64,000 bases of DNA from Alteriqipengyuania flavescens (GTDB lineage: Bacteria; Pseudomonadota; Alphaproteobacteria; Sphingomonadales; Sphingomonadaceae), in assembly GCF_030406725.1 (NCBI RefSeq), contig NZ_CP129107.1, positions 930,001-994,000 of the forward strand. The letters are read 5' to 3'. The notes under the pieces are model-generated. The model had not been told where the DNA came from and ran no database searches. It saw only the letters and a program-made list of their open reading frames with translations. The translations under genes were made by a program, and so were the position numbers. Shown here in pieces: positions 34,680 to 43,440 of this stretch (positions are counted from its first letter, which is position 1; every line of letters starts with the position of its first letter).

Positions 34680-35702
34680 CTAGGCGCGGTTGCGAACCCG
34701 CTCCAGCACGCGTTCGACATGGGCGATGGGTGTCGTCCGATCGATGCCGTGGCCAAGGTTGAAAATATGCGGCCGGTCCGCGAACGTCTCAAGGATGGCA
34801 TCGACCCCGCGATCGAGCGCGGCCCCGCCTGCAAGCAGCAACAGGGGATCGAGATTGCCTTGCAGCGGCAGGCCGGTGGGCAGGACCCGCACGGCCCATT
34901 GGGGATCGACCGTCTCGTCGAGGCCCAGGCCGTCCACACCGGTCCCCGCGGCATAATCGGGCAGCTTCGCACCGGAACCCTTGGGAAAGCCGATGATAGG
35001 CGCGTCGGGATGGCGTTTGCGCACGGCGCTGACGATGGCCGCGTTGGGCTCGATCACCCAGCGGTCGAATTCGCGCGGGGCGAGGCTGCCCGCCCAGCTG
35101 TCGAACAATTGCACGGCTTCCGCACCGGCTTCGATCTGGCCGCACAGATATTCCACGGTGACATCCGCGATCCGGTCGATCAGCGCGGCGAAGCGGTCCC
35201 GGTCGGCATAGGCCATCCTGCGCGCTGCCATCTGGTCCTTCGATCCCTCGCCGTTCACCATGTAGGTCGCGACCGTCCACGGGGAGCCGGCAAAGCCCAG
35301 CATAGTGCAATCCGGCGCGATCATGCTGCGGACCTGCCTCACCGTGTCATAGATGGGCGACAGGCGCTCCATCGCCGGCGACAGGTCCTCCAGCGCCGTA
35401 TCGGCAAGCCGGGGCGACAGGTGCGGCCCCTCGCCGGCAAGGAACTGCAGGTCCTGGCCCATGGCGTAGGGCACGATCAGGATGTCGGAAAACAGGATCG
35501 CCCCGTCGAAAGCGAAGCGGCGCAACGGCTGGACGGTCACTTCGGCCGCGGCAGTGGTGTCGTAGACCAGTTCCAGGAACCCGCCCTTCTCTGCCCGCAA
35601 TTCGCGGTATTCCGGCAGGTAGCGTCCTGCCTGTCGCATGAACCAGACCGGGGGCGTGGACGCGATATTTCCGCGCAATGTGTCGAGGAGAGGACCAGGC
35701 AT
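34680..35702 (-). CDS. hemE: Uroporphyrinogen decarboxylase
   Basis: 340 aa enzyme converting uroporphyrinogen III to coproporphyrinogen III. The signature RQAGRYLPEYRELRAEKGG contains the substrate-binding arginines; FDGAILFSDILIVPYAMG supplies the catalytic Asp region. The ATG at 35702 (MPGPLLDTLRG) is preferred to a TTG at 35714. It is the first leftward gene from the proposed origin; in Caulobacter the hemE promoter region overlaps oriC, and the same geometry applies here. Confidence 0.96.
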   Translation of the reverse strand: MPGPLLDTLRGNIASTPPVWFMRQAGRYLPEYRELRAEKGGFLELVYDTTAAAEVTVQPLRRFAFDGAILFSDILIVPYAMGQDLQFLAGEGPHLSPRLADTALEDLSPAMERLSPIYDTVRQVRSMIAPDCTMLGFAGSPWTVATYMVNGEGSKDQMAARRMAYADRDRFAALIDRIADVTVEYLCGQIEAGAEAVQLFDSWAGSLAPREFDRWVIEPNAAIVSAVRKRHPDAPIIGFPKGSGAKLPDYAAGTGVDGLGLDETVDPQWAVRVLPTGLPLQGNLDPLLLLAGGAALDRGVDAILETFADRPHIFNLGHGIDRTTPIAHVERVLERVRNRA

Positions 35703-36037
35703 CGAGGTGATCAATCCAATTAAAAATGATTTTATGAAAGGTAGATGGAGTCTGTTGGCCCTGTGGAAAGCGGGGATTGCAGCGCCCTGCCCGATTTCTC
35801 CCGCGATGAACAGGGGGCGGAGGCGATGCGACTCTGGCTGACTCCGGAGTCAAACGAAACCTGTCCCCGTTGCCCACAGCCTGTCCAAAAGCCCGCCCAC
35901 ATGGGTGCAACCCTGCTCGCCCGTAAGCGGGAAACGGGCAGCAAATCCGTCCCGAACTTGTCGGCAGGCATATCCCGTGGTTTATGCCCATGTCTGTGCA
36001 CAGGGGCTTTGTGCCCCGCTGAAGACCCGGATTCCGC
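35703..36037. other. oriC: Candidate chromosomal replication origin (oriC)
   Basis: This 335-bp non-coding spacer is the longest in the window and lies between divergent hemE and the ppsR orthologue, the known oriC position in Caulobacter. It has an AT-rich patch at about 35711-35738. DnaA-box-like 9-mers are present: TTATGCCCA at 35982-35990 (8/9 against TTATNCACA), CTGTGCACA at 35994-36002 (7/9 and part of a palindrome), TTGCCCACA at 35870-35878 (7/9) and TGTGGAAAG at 35762-35770 (7/9 on the minus strand). There is no perfect box. Genes on both sides point away from it, and parS lies 8-10 kb to the left. Confidence 0.6.
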
Positions 36038-36880
36038 TTGAGCAAGACCCACCTCCACCTCCTGTCCGATTCCACCGGCGAAACGCTGGAAATGATCGCC
36101 AAGGCCAGCCTCGCGCAGTTCGAGGACACCGATGTCGTCCGGCATTTCTGGCCTATGGTGCGCAGCCAGGCCCAGCTCGACCGGATCATCGAGGATGTGG
36201 CGGCGAAGCCCGGCCTCGTCATCTATACCCTCGTCAATCCCGACGTGCGCCGCGCGCTGGACGAGAAGTGCCGGACGCTCGGCTTGCCCGCGGTCGATGC
36301 GCTCGACAAGGTGACGGACGCGATTTCCAGCCACCTTGGCCAGGAAGCGAAAGGTCGGCCGGGCCGCCAGCACGCGATGGACGCCGCCTATTTCCGCCGG
36401 GTCGAGGCGATACAGTTCACCATCGCCCATGACGACGGGATCGGCTGGGAGAACTGGGAGGAAGCGGACATATTACTCGCCGGCGTGTCGCGCAGCTCGA
36501 AGACTCCGACCAGCATCTACCTCGCCAATCGGGGCTACAAGACCGCCAACATCCCGCTGGTCGTGGAAAGCCCGCCGCCGGACAAGCTTTTCAGCCTGAA
36601 GCGGCCGTTGATCGTCGGCCTAACGACGGCGCCGGAACGGCTGGTGCAGATCCGCCGCAACCGCCTGCTGTCGCTGAACGAACAGGAGCAGACCGATTAT
36701 ATCGATGCGCAGCGCGTGCAGGAGGAGGTGCGCTTCGCCCGCCGCCTGTTCGCCGATAACGGCTGGCCGGTGATCGACGTCACGCGCCGTTCGATCGAGG
36801 AAACCGCCGCGGCGATCATCCGCCTGATCAGCGAGCGCGATGCGCAGACCGCAGGCGACAGAGTAGGGATTTCGGGATGA
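36038..36880 (+). CDS. ppsR: Pyruvate, phosphate dikinase/PEP synthase regulatory protein
   Basis: 280 aa bifunctional ADP-dependent kinase/phosphorylase of the PPSR (DUF299) family, which switches PPDK or PEP synthase on and off by threonine phosphorylation. The N-terminus [20 protein letters not shown] and the P-loop-like [20 protein letters not shown] are family hallmarks. The TTG start at 36038 is the only start consistent with the family N-terminus; the Shine-Dalgarno is weak. It is the first rightward gene from the proposed origin (the Caulobacter/Rickettsia RP001 position) and overlaps maf by four bases. Confidence 0.93.
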   Translation: MSKTHLHLLSDSTGETLEMIAKASLAQFEDTDVVRHFWPMVRSQAQLDRIIEDVAAKPGLVIYTLVNPDVRRALDEKCRTLGLPAVDALDKVTDAISSHLGQEAKGRPGRQHAMDAAYFRRVEAIQFTIAHDDGIGWENWEEADILLAGVSRSSKTPTSIYLANRGYKTANIPLVVESPPPDKLFSLKRPLIVGLTTAPERLVQIRRNRLLSLNEQEQTDYIDAQRVQEEVRFARRLFADNGWPVIDVTRRSIEETAAAIIRLISERDAQTAGDRVGISG

Positions 36881-37455
36881 TCGTGCTTGCTTCCAAGAGC
36901 GCGTCGCGCCGCGCCATGCTCGAAGCCGCAGGGGTCGATTTCACGCCCGTGCCTGCCGCATTGGACGAACGCGCGCTGGAAGCGTCGCTGGGCGCGGTCC
37001 CGCCGGAAAGCGTGGCGCTCGCCCTGGCAGAAGCGAAAGCGCTGTCGGCCGACGGCGGGATGCGACCGGTGCTCGGCAGCGACTCCGTGGTGTCGGTGGG
37101 CGGACGCCGCTTCGACAAGCCGGCCAGCCGCGCGCAGGCGGCCGAGCATTTGCGATTCTTCTCCGGCAAGACGATGCACCTCCATTCGGGCGCGGCCCTC
37201 GCGCTCGGCGGGCACTTGCGCTGGAGCCACGTGGAAGAAGCGCGGCTCGTCGTGCGCCCGTTGAGCGAGGATTTCATAACCCGCTACCTTGCTGCCGAAT
37301 GGCCGGAGGTCGGCCAGTGCGTCGGCGTGTTCCGGATCGAGGCGATGGGCGTGCAGCTGTTCGAACGGATCGAAGGCGACCACTTCACCGTCCTCGGAAT
37401 GCCGCTGCTGCCGGTCCTCGGCGCGCTGCGGGCTCTGGAAGAGCTGCCGGCATGA
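36877..37455 (+). CDS. maf: Maf family nucleotide pyrophosphatase
   Basis: 192 aa house-cleaning nucleoside triphosphate pyrophosphatase. The N-terminal substrate motif [19 protein letters not shown] is clear; [18 protein letters not shown] is the catalytic-Asp region (usually ADTVV). The C-terminal [19 protein letters not shown] is typical. It cannot be assigned to the dTTP/UTP or the m7GTP subgroup by eye. It overlaps ppsR and aroE by four bases each. Confidence 0.92.
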   Translation: MIVLASKSASRRAMLEAAGVDFTPVPAALDERALEASLGAVPPESVALALAEAKALSADGGMRPVLGSDSVVSVGGRRFDKPASRAQAAEHLRFFSGKTMHLHSGAALALGGHLRWSHVEEARLVVRPLSEDFITRYLAAEWPEVGQCVGVFRIEAMGVQLFERIEGDHFTVLGMPLLPVLGALRALEELPA

Positions 37456-38306
37456 GCAGGCCCTACGCCGAGGTGATCGGCGACCCGATCGCCCAGTCGA
37501 AATCGCCCGCCATCCACAATTTCTGGCTGGAGAAACTGGGTATCGATGCGGACTACCGCGCCCATCGTGTCGCGCCGGCCGAACTCCAAGAATATGTCGC
37601 CGCGCGGCGTTCCGACCCGGACTGGCGCGGTTGCAACGTCACCATGCCGCACAAGCAGGCGATCCTGCCGCATCTCGACCGGATTGACGATATCGCGCGG
37701 CGCATCGGCGCGGTGAACACAGTCTATCGCGATGGCGAGACACTGGTCGGCGGCAACACCGATGCGAGGGGCTTCCTCGAGCCCTTGCGCGAAACCCTGG
37801 CCGGCCGGGACTATTTCCGCATGGCGCGCATCCTCGGCGCAGGCGGCGCGGCACGGGCGATCGTCGCCGCACTGGCTGATGCGGGGTTCACCCTCGTGGT
37901 CGCCGCGCGCGATCCGGCGAAGGCCGACCTGCTGCTCGCCGAACTTGCACCGCAGGGGGAACATCACGCCGCCCCGCTCGCCCATTTCGCCGGGCCGACC
38001 GATTTTGCCTTCGACGACCGCGAGGGGTGCTGCGACCTTGTCGTCAATGCGACTCCGCTCGGGATGCGGGGCCAGCCCGCCCTCCCCTTCGACTGGAGCC
38101 ATGCCCCGCCCGGCAGCATCGCTTACGACATCGTTACCGACCCGGTCGAAACCGTCTTTCTGGCCGATGCCCGCGCGGCCGGTTTTCAAACCATCGACGG
38201 GGTATCAATGCTGGTCGGCCAGGCGACCGCCGCCTTCGAACGCTTCTTCGGCCAGCCAGCCCCGCGCGAATACGATGCCGAATTGCGCGAGCGGCTGGTC
38301 GCATGA
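37452..38306 (+). CDS. aroE: Shikimate dehydrogenase
   Basis: 284 aa NADPH enzyme of aromatic amino acid synthesis. The shikimate pocket is seen in [18 protein letters not shown] and NVTMPHKQ (catalytic Lys), with the paired Asp in GGNTDARGF; the nucleotide loop is [15 protein letters not shown]. The ATG at 37452 overlaps the maf stop. The stop overlaps coaE. Confidence 0.95.
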   Translation: MSRPYAEVIGDPIAQSKSPAIHNFWLEKLGIDADYRAHRVAPAELQEYVAARRSDPDWRGCNVTMPHKQAILPHLDRIDDIARRIGAVNTVYRDGETLVGGNTDARGFLEPLRETLAGRDYFRMARILGAGGAARAIVAALADAGFTLVVAARDPAKADLLLAELAPQGEHHAAPLAHFAGPTDFAFDDREGCCDLVVNATPLGMRGQPALPFDWSHAPPGSIAYDIVTDPVETVFLADARAAGFQTIDGVSMLVGQATAAFERFFGQPAPREYDAELRERLVA

Positions 38307-38896
38307 GCCATCCGCGCATCGTCGGGCTCACCGGTTCGATCGGCATGGGCAAGTCGACCGTTGCATCCATGTTCGCCGCAGAAGGCGTGCCGGTGTTCGA
38401 TGCGGATGCCGAAGTGCGGCGGATGCAGGGCCCCGGCGGCGCGCTCCTCCCCGCGATCGAAGCCGCGTTTCCCGGCTCGACGGGCAAGGACGGCGTGGAC
38501 CGCAACGCGCTCGGCGGGCAGGTCTTCGCCGACCCCGAGGCGCTCGCCCGGTTGGAGGCCATCGTCCATCCCGCGGTGGCGGAGGCGCGGGCCGAGTTCC
38601 TGCTGGAACATGCCGGCGCGCCGCTGGTGGTGTTCGACATCCCGCTGCTGTTCGAAAAGGGCGGCCATGCGGCGGTCGACACGGTCGTGGTCGTGTCCGC
38701 GCCCGACGACGTGCAGCGGGCCCGCGTCCTCGCCCGCCCCGGCATGACGGCGGAGAAGTTCGCCCATATCCTCTCTCTCCAGACGCCCGATGCGGAAAAG
38801 CGCGCGCGGGCCGACCATGTCGTCGACACCGGCACCAGCCTTGCCGAAACACGGCAGGCGGTGCGCGAATTGGTCGCGAAATTGCGCGCAGGCTGA
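38303..38896 (+). CDS. coaE: Dephospho-CoA kinase
   Basis: 197 aa P-loop kinase catalysing the last step of coenzyme A synthesis. Walker A is VGLTGSIGMGKSTVASMF; FDADAEVRRMQ carries the catalytic Asp; VVFDIPLLFEKGG and the lid RARVLARPGMTAEKF are family motifs. It is translationally coupled to aroE (ATGA). Confidence 0.95.
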   Translation: MSHPRIVGLTGSIGMGKSTVASMFAAEGVPVFDADAEVRRMQGPGGALLPAIEAAFPGSTGKDGVDRNALGGQVFADPEALARLEAIVHPAVAEARAEFLLEHAGAPLVVFDIPLLFEKGGHAAVDTVVVVSAPDDVQRARVLARPGMTAEKFAHILSLQTPDAEKRARADHVVDTGTSLAETRQAVRELVAKLRAG

Positions 38897-38944
38897 TTCG
38901 GCACCTTGCAAGCGGCCCATGCAGCGCCGATATCGACAGGACCG

Positions 38945-39634
38945 ATGCGAGAAATCATCTTCGATACCGAAACGACCGGCCTCGACCCCAAGACGGGCGA
39001 CCGCATGGTCGAGATCGGATGTATCGAGATGGTCAACCGGGTTGCGACCGGTAATTCCTACCACGCCTATTTCAATCCCGAGCGGACCATGCCGGTCGAG
39101 GCCGAGGCGGTGCACGGGCTCGGCGATGCCTTCCTGGCCGATAAGCCGCTGTTCGCCGCAAAGGCGCGCGAATTGCTCGATTTCATCGGCGATTCCCCGC
39201 TTGTCGCGCACAACGCCGGGTTCGATTTCGGCTTCCTCAACAACGAACTGCGCCTCTGCAATACCGAGGAAGTCTCGCTCAACCGGATGGTCGATACGGT
39301 GGCGCTCGCGCGCAAGAAGCACCCCGGCGCGAAACTCTCGCTCGATGCGCTGTGCACCCGCTACGGGATCGACCGCAGCCACCGGACGAAGCACGGCGCG
39401 CTGCTCGATGCCGAACTGCTGGCGCAGGTCTATGTCGAGCTGACCGGCGGTCGGCAGATCGGGCTGGAGCTTGCCGCGGAAGAGAGCGGCGCTGCCACCC
39501 CCGAGCGCCACGTTTACACCCCGCGCGCGGACCGCGAGGTGCGCCCTGCCCGCCCCCATTTCGCCAGCGCCGAGGAACTTGCCCGCCATGCGGAGTTTAT
39601 CGGCAGGATGGACAAGCCCGCCTGGCAAAGCTGA
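38945..39634 (+). CDS. dnaQ: DNA polymerase III epsilon subunit
   Basis: 229 aa proofreading 3'-5' exonuclease. Exo I is IFDTETTGLDP with the metal-binding Asp and Glu, Exo II is LVAHNAGFDFGFLN, and Exo III is HGALLDAELLAQVY with the general-base His. The C-terminal 50 residues form the tail that binds the alpha subunit. The ATG at 38945 gives MREIIFDTET; an upstream in-frame reading adds no conserved sequence. It follows coaE, as in other alphaproteobacteria near oriC. Confidence 0.95.
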   Translation: MREIIFDTETTGLDPKTGDRMVEIGCIEMVNRVATGNSYHAYFNPERTMPVEAEAVHGLGDAFLADKPLFAAKARELLDFIGDSPLVAHNAGFDFGFLNNELRLCNTEEVSLNRMVDTVALARKKHPGAKLSLDALCTRYGIDRSHRTKHGALLDAELLAQVYVELTGGRQIGLELAAEESGAATPERHVYTPRADREVRPARPHFASAEELARHAEFIGRMDKPAWQS

Positions 39635-39690
39635 CGGCGGACGCAATCACCGGCCCGTCCCCACCGGGCCATCGAAGAAGGAGAACCACG

Positions 39691-40266
39691 ATGGAAATTC
39701 GCGTGTCAGGCCACCAGGTCGAAACCGGCGAAGCGCTGCAGGAACATGCCGAGGAGCGGCTGTCCTCCATTGTCGAGAAGTACTTCAGCAAGGCCATTTC
39801 CGCGCAGGTCACGTTCTCCAAGGCGCCCGCCGGTGCGTTTGCCTGCGATATCGTGACCCACGTGATCCAGGGGCTGGTGCTGAAAGCCCATGCCGAAGCG
39901 CATGATGCGCACCAGGCGCTCGACCAGGCGGCGGCCAAGATCGACAAGCAGGTCCGCCGCTACAAGCGCCGCCTGACCGATAACCACGAACGTGCCCAGT
40001 TCAGCGCGCGCGAGGAGGAGGCGGCCTACACCGTTTTCGCCGCGCGCGACGACAGTGACGAGGACGAGGTGGAGGAAATTGCCGACGCGCCCGCTATCGT
40101 CGCGGAAACGCGCTGCGACATTCCCGAAGCGAGCGTCTCGGATGCCGTGATGATGCTCGACCTGCGCGACACGGACGCGCTGTTCTTCAAAAATGCTGGC
40201 ACCGGCTCGCACAATATGGTCTACCGCCGCCGCGATGGATCGATCGGCTGGGTCGAACCGTCCTGA
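39691..40266 (+). CDS. hpf: Long-form ribosome hibernation promoting factor
   Basis: 191 aa, so the long HPF form that dimerises 70S ribosomes into 100S particles. The N-terminal S30AE domain is residues 1-110 (GHQVETGEALQEHAEERLSS). An acidic linker (DDSDEDEVEEIADAP) leads to the C-terminal dimerisation domain with RDTDALFFKNAGTG. A strong ribosome-binding site, AAGAAGGAGAA, precedes the ATG. It is followed by ptsN after a spacer that can fold into three stems. In many alphaproteobacteria the pair sits behind rpoN; here it follows dnaQ. Confidence 0.95.
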   Translation: MEIRVSGHQVETGEALQEHAEERLSSIVEKYFSKAISAQVTFSKAPAGAFACDIVTHVIQGLVLKAHAEAHDAHQALDQAAAKIDKQVRRYKRRLTDNHERAQFSAREEEAAYTVFAARDDSDEDEVEEIADAPAIVAETRCDIPEASVSDAVMMLDLRDTDALFFKNAGTGSHNMVYRRRDGSIGWVEPS

Positions 40267-40286
40267 CGCCGCGGCCTTGCTGGGAG

Positions 40287-40351
40287 AGCGAGGCCGGACC
40301 CCACCGAAAGGTGCAGCGCTTGCGGGCCCGCTTCGTGGCCCGCCCCTCGCT
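40287..40351 (+). ncRNA. Possible structured leader RNA of ptsN
   Basis: Within the 117-bp hpf-ptsN spacer three helices can form in a three-way arrangement: an outer stem AGCGAGG (40287-40293)/CCTCGCT (40345-40351); an inner CACC-GAAA-GGTG hairpin with a GNRA tetraloop (40302-40313); and GCGGGCC/GGCCCGC (40322-40328 and 40337-40343). It resembles no riboswitch I can name, and chance pairing in GC-rich DNA is possible. Confidence 0.3.
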
Positions 40352-40383
40352 GCGGAACGATCGAATACGACGAAGTTTACGCG

Positions 40384-40854
40384 ATGCCTGCCAATTTCCT
40401 GCTCGACCCCAAGGCGATCCGTTTGGCCGCCGACGGGTCGATTGCGACCAAATCCGATATCCTGGGCCTGCTCTCGACATGTTTTGCCGAGGTTTACGAG
40501 CTCGATTCCGCTACCGTGCTCGAAGGGCTGGAAGAGCGGGAGAGGCTGGGCAGCACCGGCTTCGGGCGCGGGATCGCCATGCCGCACGCGCGCTACGCCG
40601 GGCTGAAGCGCCCGGTCGCCGCCCTGGTCCGCCTGCCGGAGCCGATCGACTTTGCCGCCGCCGATGCGATGAAGGTGGAACTGGTCTTCGCCCTGCTTTC
40701 GCCCACCGATGCGGGCGCCACGCACCTCCATGCCCTCGCCGCCATGTCCCGCATGCTCAGGGACGATGCGCTGCTGGAGCGGTTGCTGGCGGCCGAAACC
40801 AGCGATACGCTGCGCGGCGTGATGACCGATGCCGGGGAGCGCGATGCCGCCTGA
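40384..40854 (+). CDS. ptsN: PTS IIA-like nitrogen regulatory protein PtsN
   Basis: 156 aa EIIA domain of the nitrogen-related phosphotransferase system, a regulator rather than a sugar transporter. The phospho-accepting His is in GFGRGIAMPHARY (about residue 69). ELVFALLSPTDAGATHLHAL is typical of IIA-Ntr. It is paired with hpf as in many proteobacteria, where PtsN phosphorylation influences stress and potassium responses. It overlaps the thioesterase gene. Confidence 0.92.
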   Translation: MPANFLLDPKAIRLAADGSIATKSDILGLLSTCFAEVYELDSATVLEGLEERERLGSTGFGRGIAMPHARYAGLKRPVAALVRLPEPIDFAAADAMKVELVFALLSPTDAGATHLHALAAMSRMLRDDALLERLLAAETSDTLRGVMTDAGERDAA

Positions 40855-41320
40855 AGGCGATCCCGCCCTTGCCGCAGGCGCGGCGAGCCACTGGCGCGCG
40901 CTCGAAGGCCTTTACGCATCTGCCGCGATCAACGAACTTTTCGCCTCCCGGCTGGAAATCGAGCGACAGGGCGAGGCTCGGATCACTTTCGAAGTGACCG
41001 ACAAGGTCTACCACGCCGCCGGCGCGGCCCACGGGACGATCTATTTCAAGATGCTCGACGATGCGGCGTTCTATGCCGCGAACACGCTGGTGAGCGACCG
41101 CTTCCTGCTGACCACCGGTTTCAACCTCCATTTCACCAAGCCGGTGCGCGAAGGACTGGTGACCGCAGAAGGGCGCTGGGTGAGCGGCAAGCGGCGCGTG
41201 CTGGTGGCGGAATCGCGGCTGGTCGATGCCGATGGCGAGGAAATCGGGCGCGGTACCGGCACTTTCATGCGCAGCCGGATCCCGCTGTCGGGCCTGCCCG
41301 GCTATGGCCCCGCCCGTTGA
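40844..41320 (+). CDS. PaaI-like hotdog-fold thioesterase
   Basis: 158 aa single hotdog domain. The characteristic stretch AAGAAHGTIYFKMLDDAAFY, with the long central helix, and FLLTTGFNLHFTKPVREG match the PaaI/YdiI-type acyl-CoA thioesterase family. The ATG at 40844 has GGGGAG four bases upstream; another in-frame ATG lies at 40829. Its start overlaps the ptsN end by 11 bases, so it is coupled to ptsN. Confidence 0.85.
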   Translation: MPPEGDPALAAGAASHWRALEGLYASAAINELFASRLEIERQGEARITFEVTDKVYHAAGAAHGTIYFKMLDDAAFYAANTLVSDRFLLTTGFNLHFTKPVREGLVTAEGRWVSGKRRVLVAESRLVDADGEEIGRGTGTFMRSRIPLSGLPGYGPAR

Positions 41321-41330
41321 GGCGAATCGG

Positions 41331-41681
41331 ATGAACGACGGAGAAGCGCGCCTGCCCGCCCACGTCGAAATCTCGGGATTAATCCGCGCGGTCCAGGCTG
41401 AAGGCGGTTTTGCGAGCGTGCTTTCCAAAGGTGAACGCGACGCCGGTACAATCCTTGTCATTTGTTGCGAGAACGGCCGTAACGGGAGACTTTATGAACG
41501 GATGCCTGATCTGGACGGCGGCCGCAAATGGACCCTGACCAAATCGGAAGGCTTTGAAAAACCTCTGGAATTTTCCGAATACTGGCAGCGCAGGGCTAAA
41601 TCGGATCCCGATTGCTGGGTCCTGGAACTGGATATCGACAATGGTGAACGGTTCGTCGGAATTACGGGAACCGAAAGTTGA
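41331..41681 (+). CDS. DUF1491 family protein
   Basis: 116 aa small cytoplasmic protein matching the alphaproteobacterial DUF1491 pattern: AHVEISGLIRAVQAEGGFAS, then GTILVICCENGR and a C-terminal SDPDCWVLELDIDNGERF. It has no membrane segment and no known function. The ATG at 41331 lies 10 bp after the thioesterase stop, so it probably belongs to the same transcript. Confidence 0.8.
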   Translation: MNDGEARLPAHVEISGLIRAVQAEGGFASVLSKGERDAGTILVICCENGRNGRLYERMPDLDGGRKWTLTKSEGFEKPLEFSEYWQRRAKSDPDCWVLELDIDNGERFVGITGTES

Positions 41682-41889
41682 CGTTTGGGGAAAGGCCGCT
41701 ACTTGGCCACCCGCAACTTGGATGCGCAGGCGGTGCGCGCTCACAATTCGGTGAGCAGCATTAGCACGCAGACGGGGGCCGGCCGGCAGGCCGAAGAACG
41801 ACGGAACCCATAATATAAGCCGCGAATGGGATGCGGCCGGTAACCGTCAGCCTGCGCAGGTCCGACCACCGCCCTAAGTATTCTGGAAA

Positions 41890-42585
41890 ATGAAGTTCAT
41901 GAAGCGCGCCGTCACCCTCGGGGTGGCGACCACGATTTTTGCCACGCTTGCAGGGGCCGAAGGCCCCGGCGCCCTCGCCCAGGATGCGGCGACCGAAGCA
42001 AGCGAAACCACTGTTTCCACGGCGGCCCCTGTTGAAGGCGCAGCCGCCGATCCGGCCACCGAGGCGCAAACGAACGAAAGCGACATCGTTTTTGTGTCCG
42101 AGCCGGTGGTCCAGCCCCTCGATCCCGAGCAGGTCGCTGCCGATGCGGCCGCCAACGCGACGCCGGCGCAGGCCGCCTCGCTGCGTGAACTAGTGGCCGG
42201 TATGGACACCTCGGGCGAGCTTTCGCGCGACATGCACTGCCTTGCTGGCGCGATTTATTTCGAATCCAAGGGCGAACCGCTCGCCGGCCAGCTGGCCGTG
42301 GGCCGCGTCATCGTCAACCGTACCGAATCGAGCCGCTGGCCCGACAGCTATTGCGGCGTGGTGCTGCAGCGTTCGCAGTTCTCCTTCGTGCGCGGCGGGG
42401 CGATCCCCGCGATCAACACGTCGAGCAAGGCCTGGCGCGACGCCAAGGCAATCGCCCGCGTCGCGCACCAGGATTTGTGGGACAGCCCGGCGAAGGGCGC
42501 GACGTTCTTCCATGCGGTCTACGTCAATCCGCGCTGGCGCCTGACCCGCGTGGCGCAAGTGAACAACCACATCTTCTACCGCTGA
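41890..42585 (+). CDS. Exported cell wall hydrolase (SleB-like)
   Basis: 231 aa. An N-terminal signal sequence (KRAVTLGVATTIFATLAG) is followed by an Ala/Glu/Thr-rich low-complexity linker to about residue 105 and then a SleB-type lytic transglycosylase domain: HCLAGAIYFESKGEPLAGQL with the putative catalytic Glu, YCGVVLQRSQFSFVRGG and GATFFHAVYVNPRW. In non-sporeformers such proteins act in peptidoglycan remodelling. A good intrinsic terminator follows. The 208-bp spacer upstream contains no gene I can support, only an AT-rich CATAATATAAG that could be a -10 region. Confidence 0.85.
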   Translation: MKFMKRAVTLGVATTIFATLAGAEGPGALAQDAATEASETTVSTAAPVEGAAADPATEAQTNESDIVFVSEPVVQPLDPEQVAADAAANATPAQAASLRELVAGMDTSGELSRDMHCLAGAIYFESKGEPLAGQLAVGRVIVNRTESSRWPDSYCGVVLQRSQFSFVRGGAIPAINTSSKAWRDAKAIARVAHQDLWDSPAKGATFFHAVYVNPRWRLTRVAQVNNHIFYR

Positions 42586-42608
42586 GCTTCAGCGCAATTC
42601 CAATGCAG

Positions 42609-42640
42609 CCCCCGACCGGTTCGCCCGGGCGGGGGTTTTT
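42609..42640 (+). terminator. Intrinsic terminator after the SleB-like gene
   Basis: CCCCCGACCGG (42609-42619) pairs with CCGGGCGGGGG (42625-42635) with one mismatch, followed by TTTTT. It lies 24 bp after the stop. Confidence 0.85.
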
Positions 42641-42646
42641 CATGCA

Positions 42647-43432
42647 TCAGTCGGTCAGTTCGACCCAGACCGGCGTGTGATCGCTCGCTTTCTCGCGCCC
42701 GCGATATTCCTTGTCGACCCCGGCGGCTACCATCCGGTCGGCGGCTTCGGGCGAAAGGAGCAGGTGGTCGATCCGAAAGCCGTGATCCCGCTGCCACGCG
42801 CCGGCCTGGTAATCCCAATAGGTCCACACGCCGCCGCGCGGGTTCAGGCTGCCGATGGCGTCCGTCCACCCGTCGCCGAGCATGCGGAAGAAGGCATCGC
42901 GCGATTCGGGTTGCATCAGCGCATCGTCCTGCATGGCCTTGACCGACCAGACATCGCTGTCGCGCGGAATGACGTTGAAATCGCCGAGCACGACGGTCGG
43001 CTTCTCGCGCGCGGAAAGCTCCGCCATGCGGGCGCGCAGCCGCTCCATCCATGCAAGCTTGTAGTCGAATTTCGGCCCGGGCTGCGGATTGCCGTTGGGC
43101 AGGTAGAGGTTGCAGATGCGAATGCCGTTCACATCCGCTTCGAGATAGCGGGCCTGTTCGCCCTCGCCCTCCTTCGGGCCGTCGATGCCAAGGCCGCGCT
43201 GCGTTTCCACCGGCGCCGTGCCGTCGGCGAGGATGGCAACGCCGTTGAAGCTCTTCTGCCCGTGCCAGATCGCCTTGTAGCCGATCTCCTCGAACTCGGA
43301 CGCGGGAAAGCCTTCGTCCATCGTCTTGATTTCCTGCAGGCAGGCGACGGCGGGCCGCGTTTCCTCCAGCCATTCCTTCAACCGCGGCAAGCGCGCCTTG
43401 ATGCCGTTGATGTTGAAGCTGGCGATGCGCAC
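42647..43432 (-). CDS. xthA: Exodeoxyribonuclease III
   Basis: 261 aa AP endonuclease/3'-5' exonuclease of base excision repair. Motifs: RIASFNINGIKARLPRL, VACLQEIKTMDEGFP (metal-binding Glu), GDFNVIPRDSDVW (Asp/Asn pair) and the terminal ASDHTPVWVEL with the catalytic His. The start is GTG at 43432, nine bases after the erpA stop; no ATG fits the conserved N-terminus. Confidence 0.95.
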   Translation of the reverse strand: MRIASFNINGIKARLPRLKEWLEETRPAVACLQEIKTMDEGFPASEFEEIGYKAIWHGQKSFNGVAILADGTAPVETQRGLGIDGPKEGEGEQARYLEADVNGIRICNLYLPNGNPQPGPKFDYKLAWMERLRARMAELSAREKPTVVLGDFNVIPRDSDVWSVKAMQDDALMQPESRDAFFRMLGDGWTDAIGSLNPRGGVWTYWDYQAGAWQRDHGFRIDHLLLSPEAADRMVAAGVDKEYRGREKASDHTPVWVELTD

Positions 43433-43440
43433 GAGGGGCG

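Noticed and set aside
40281-40360. Glycine riboswitch in the hpf-ptsN spacer
   Set aside because: GGGAGAG and a CACCGAAAGGTG hairpin superficially recall the aptamer, but the required CTCTCAGG-type partner and the downstream conserved loop are missing.
41682-41889. In-frame open stretch of about 43 codons directly after the DUF1491 stop, and possible small gene before the SleB-like gene
   Set aside because: It has no start codon with a ribosome-binding site and no conserved features, and the DUF1491 protein already has its normal length.
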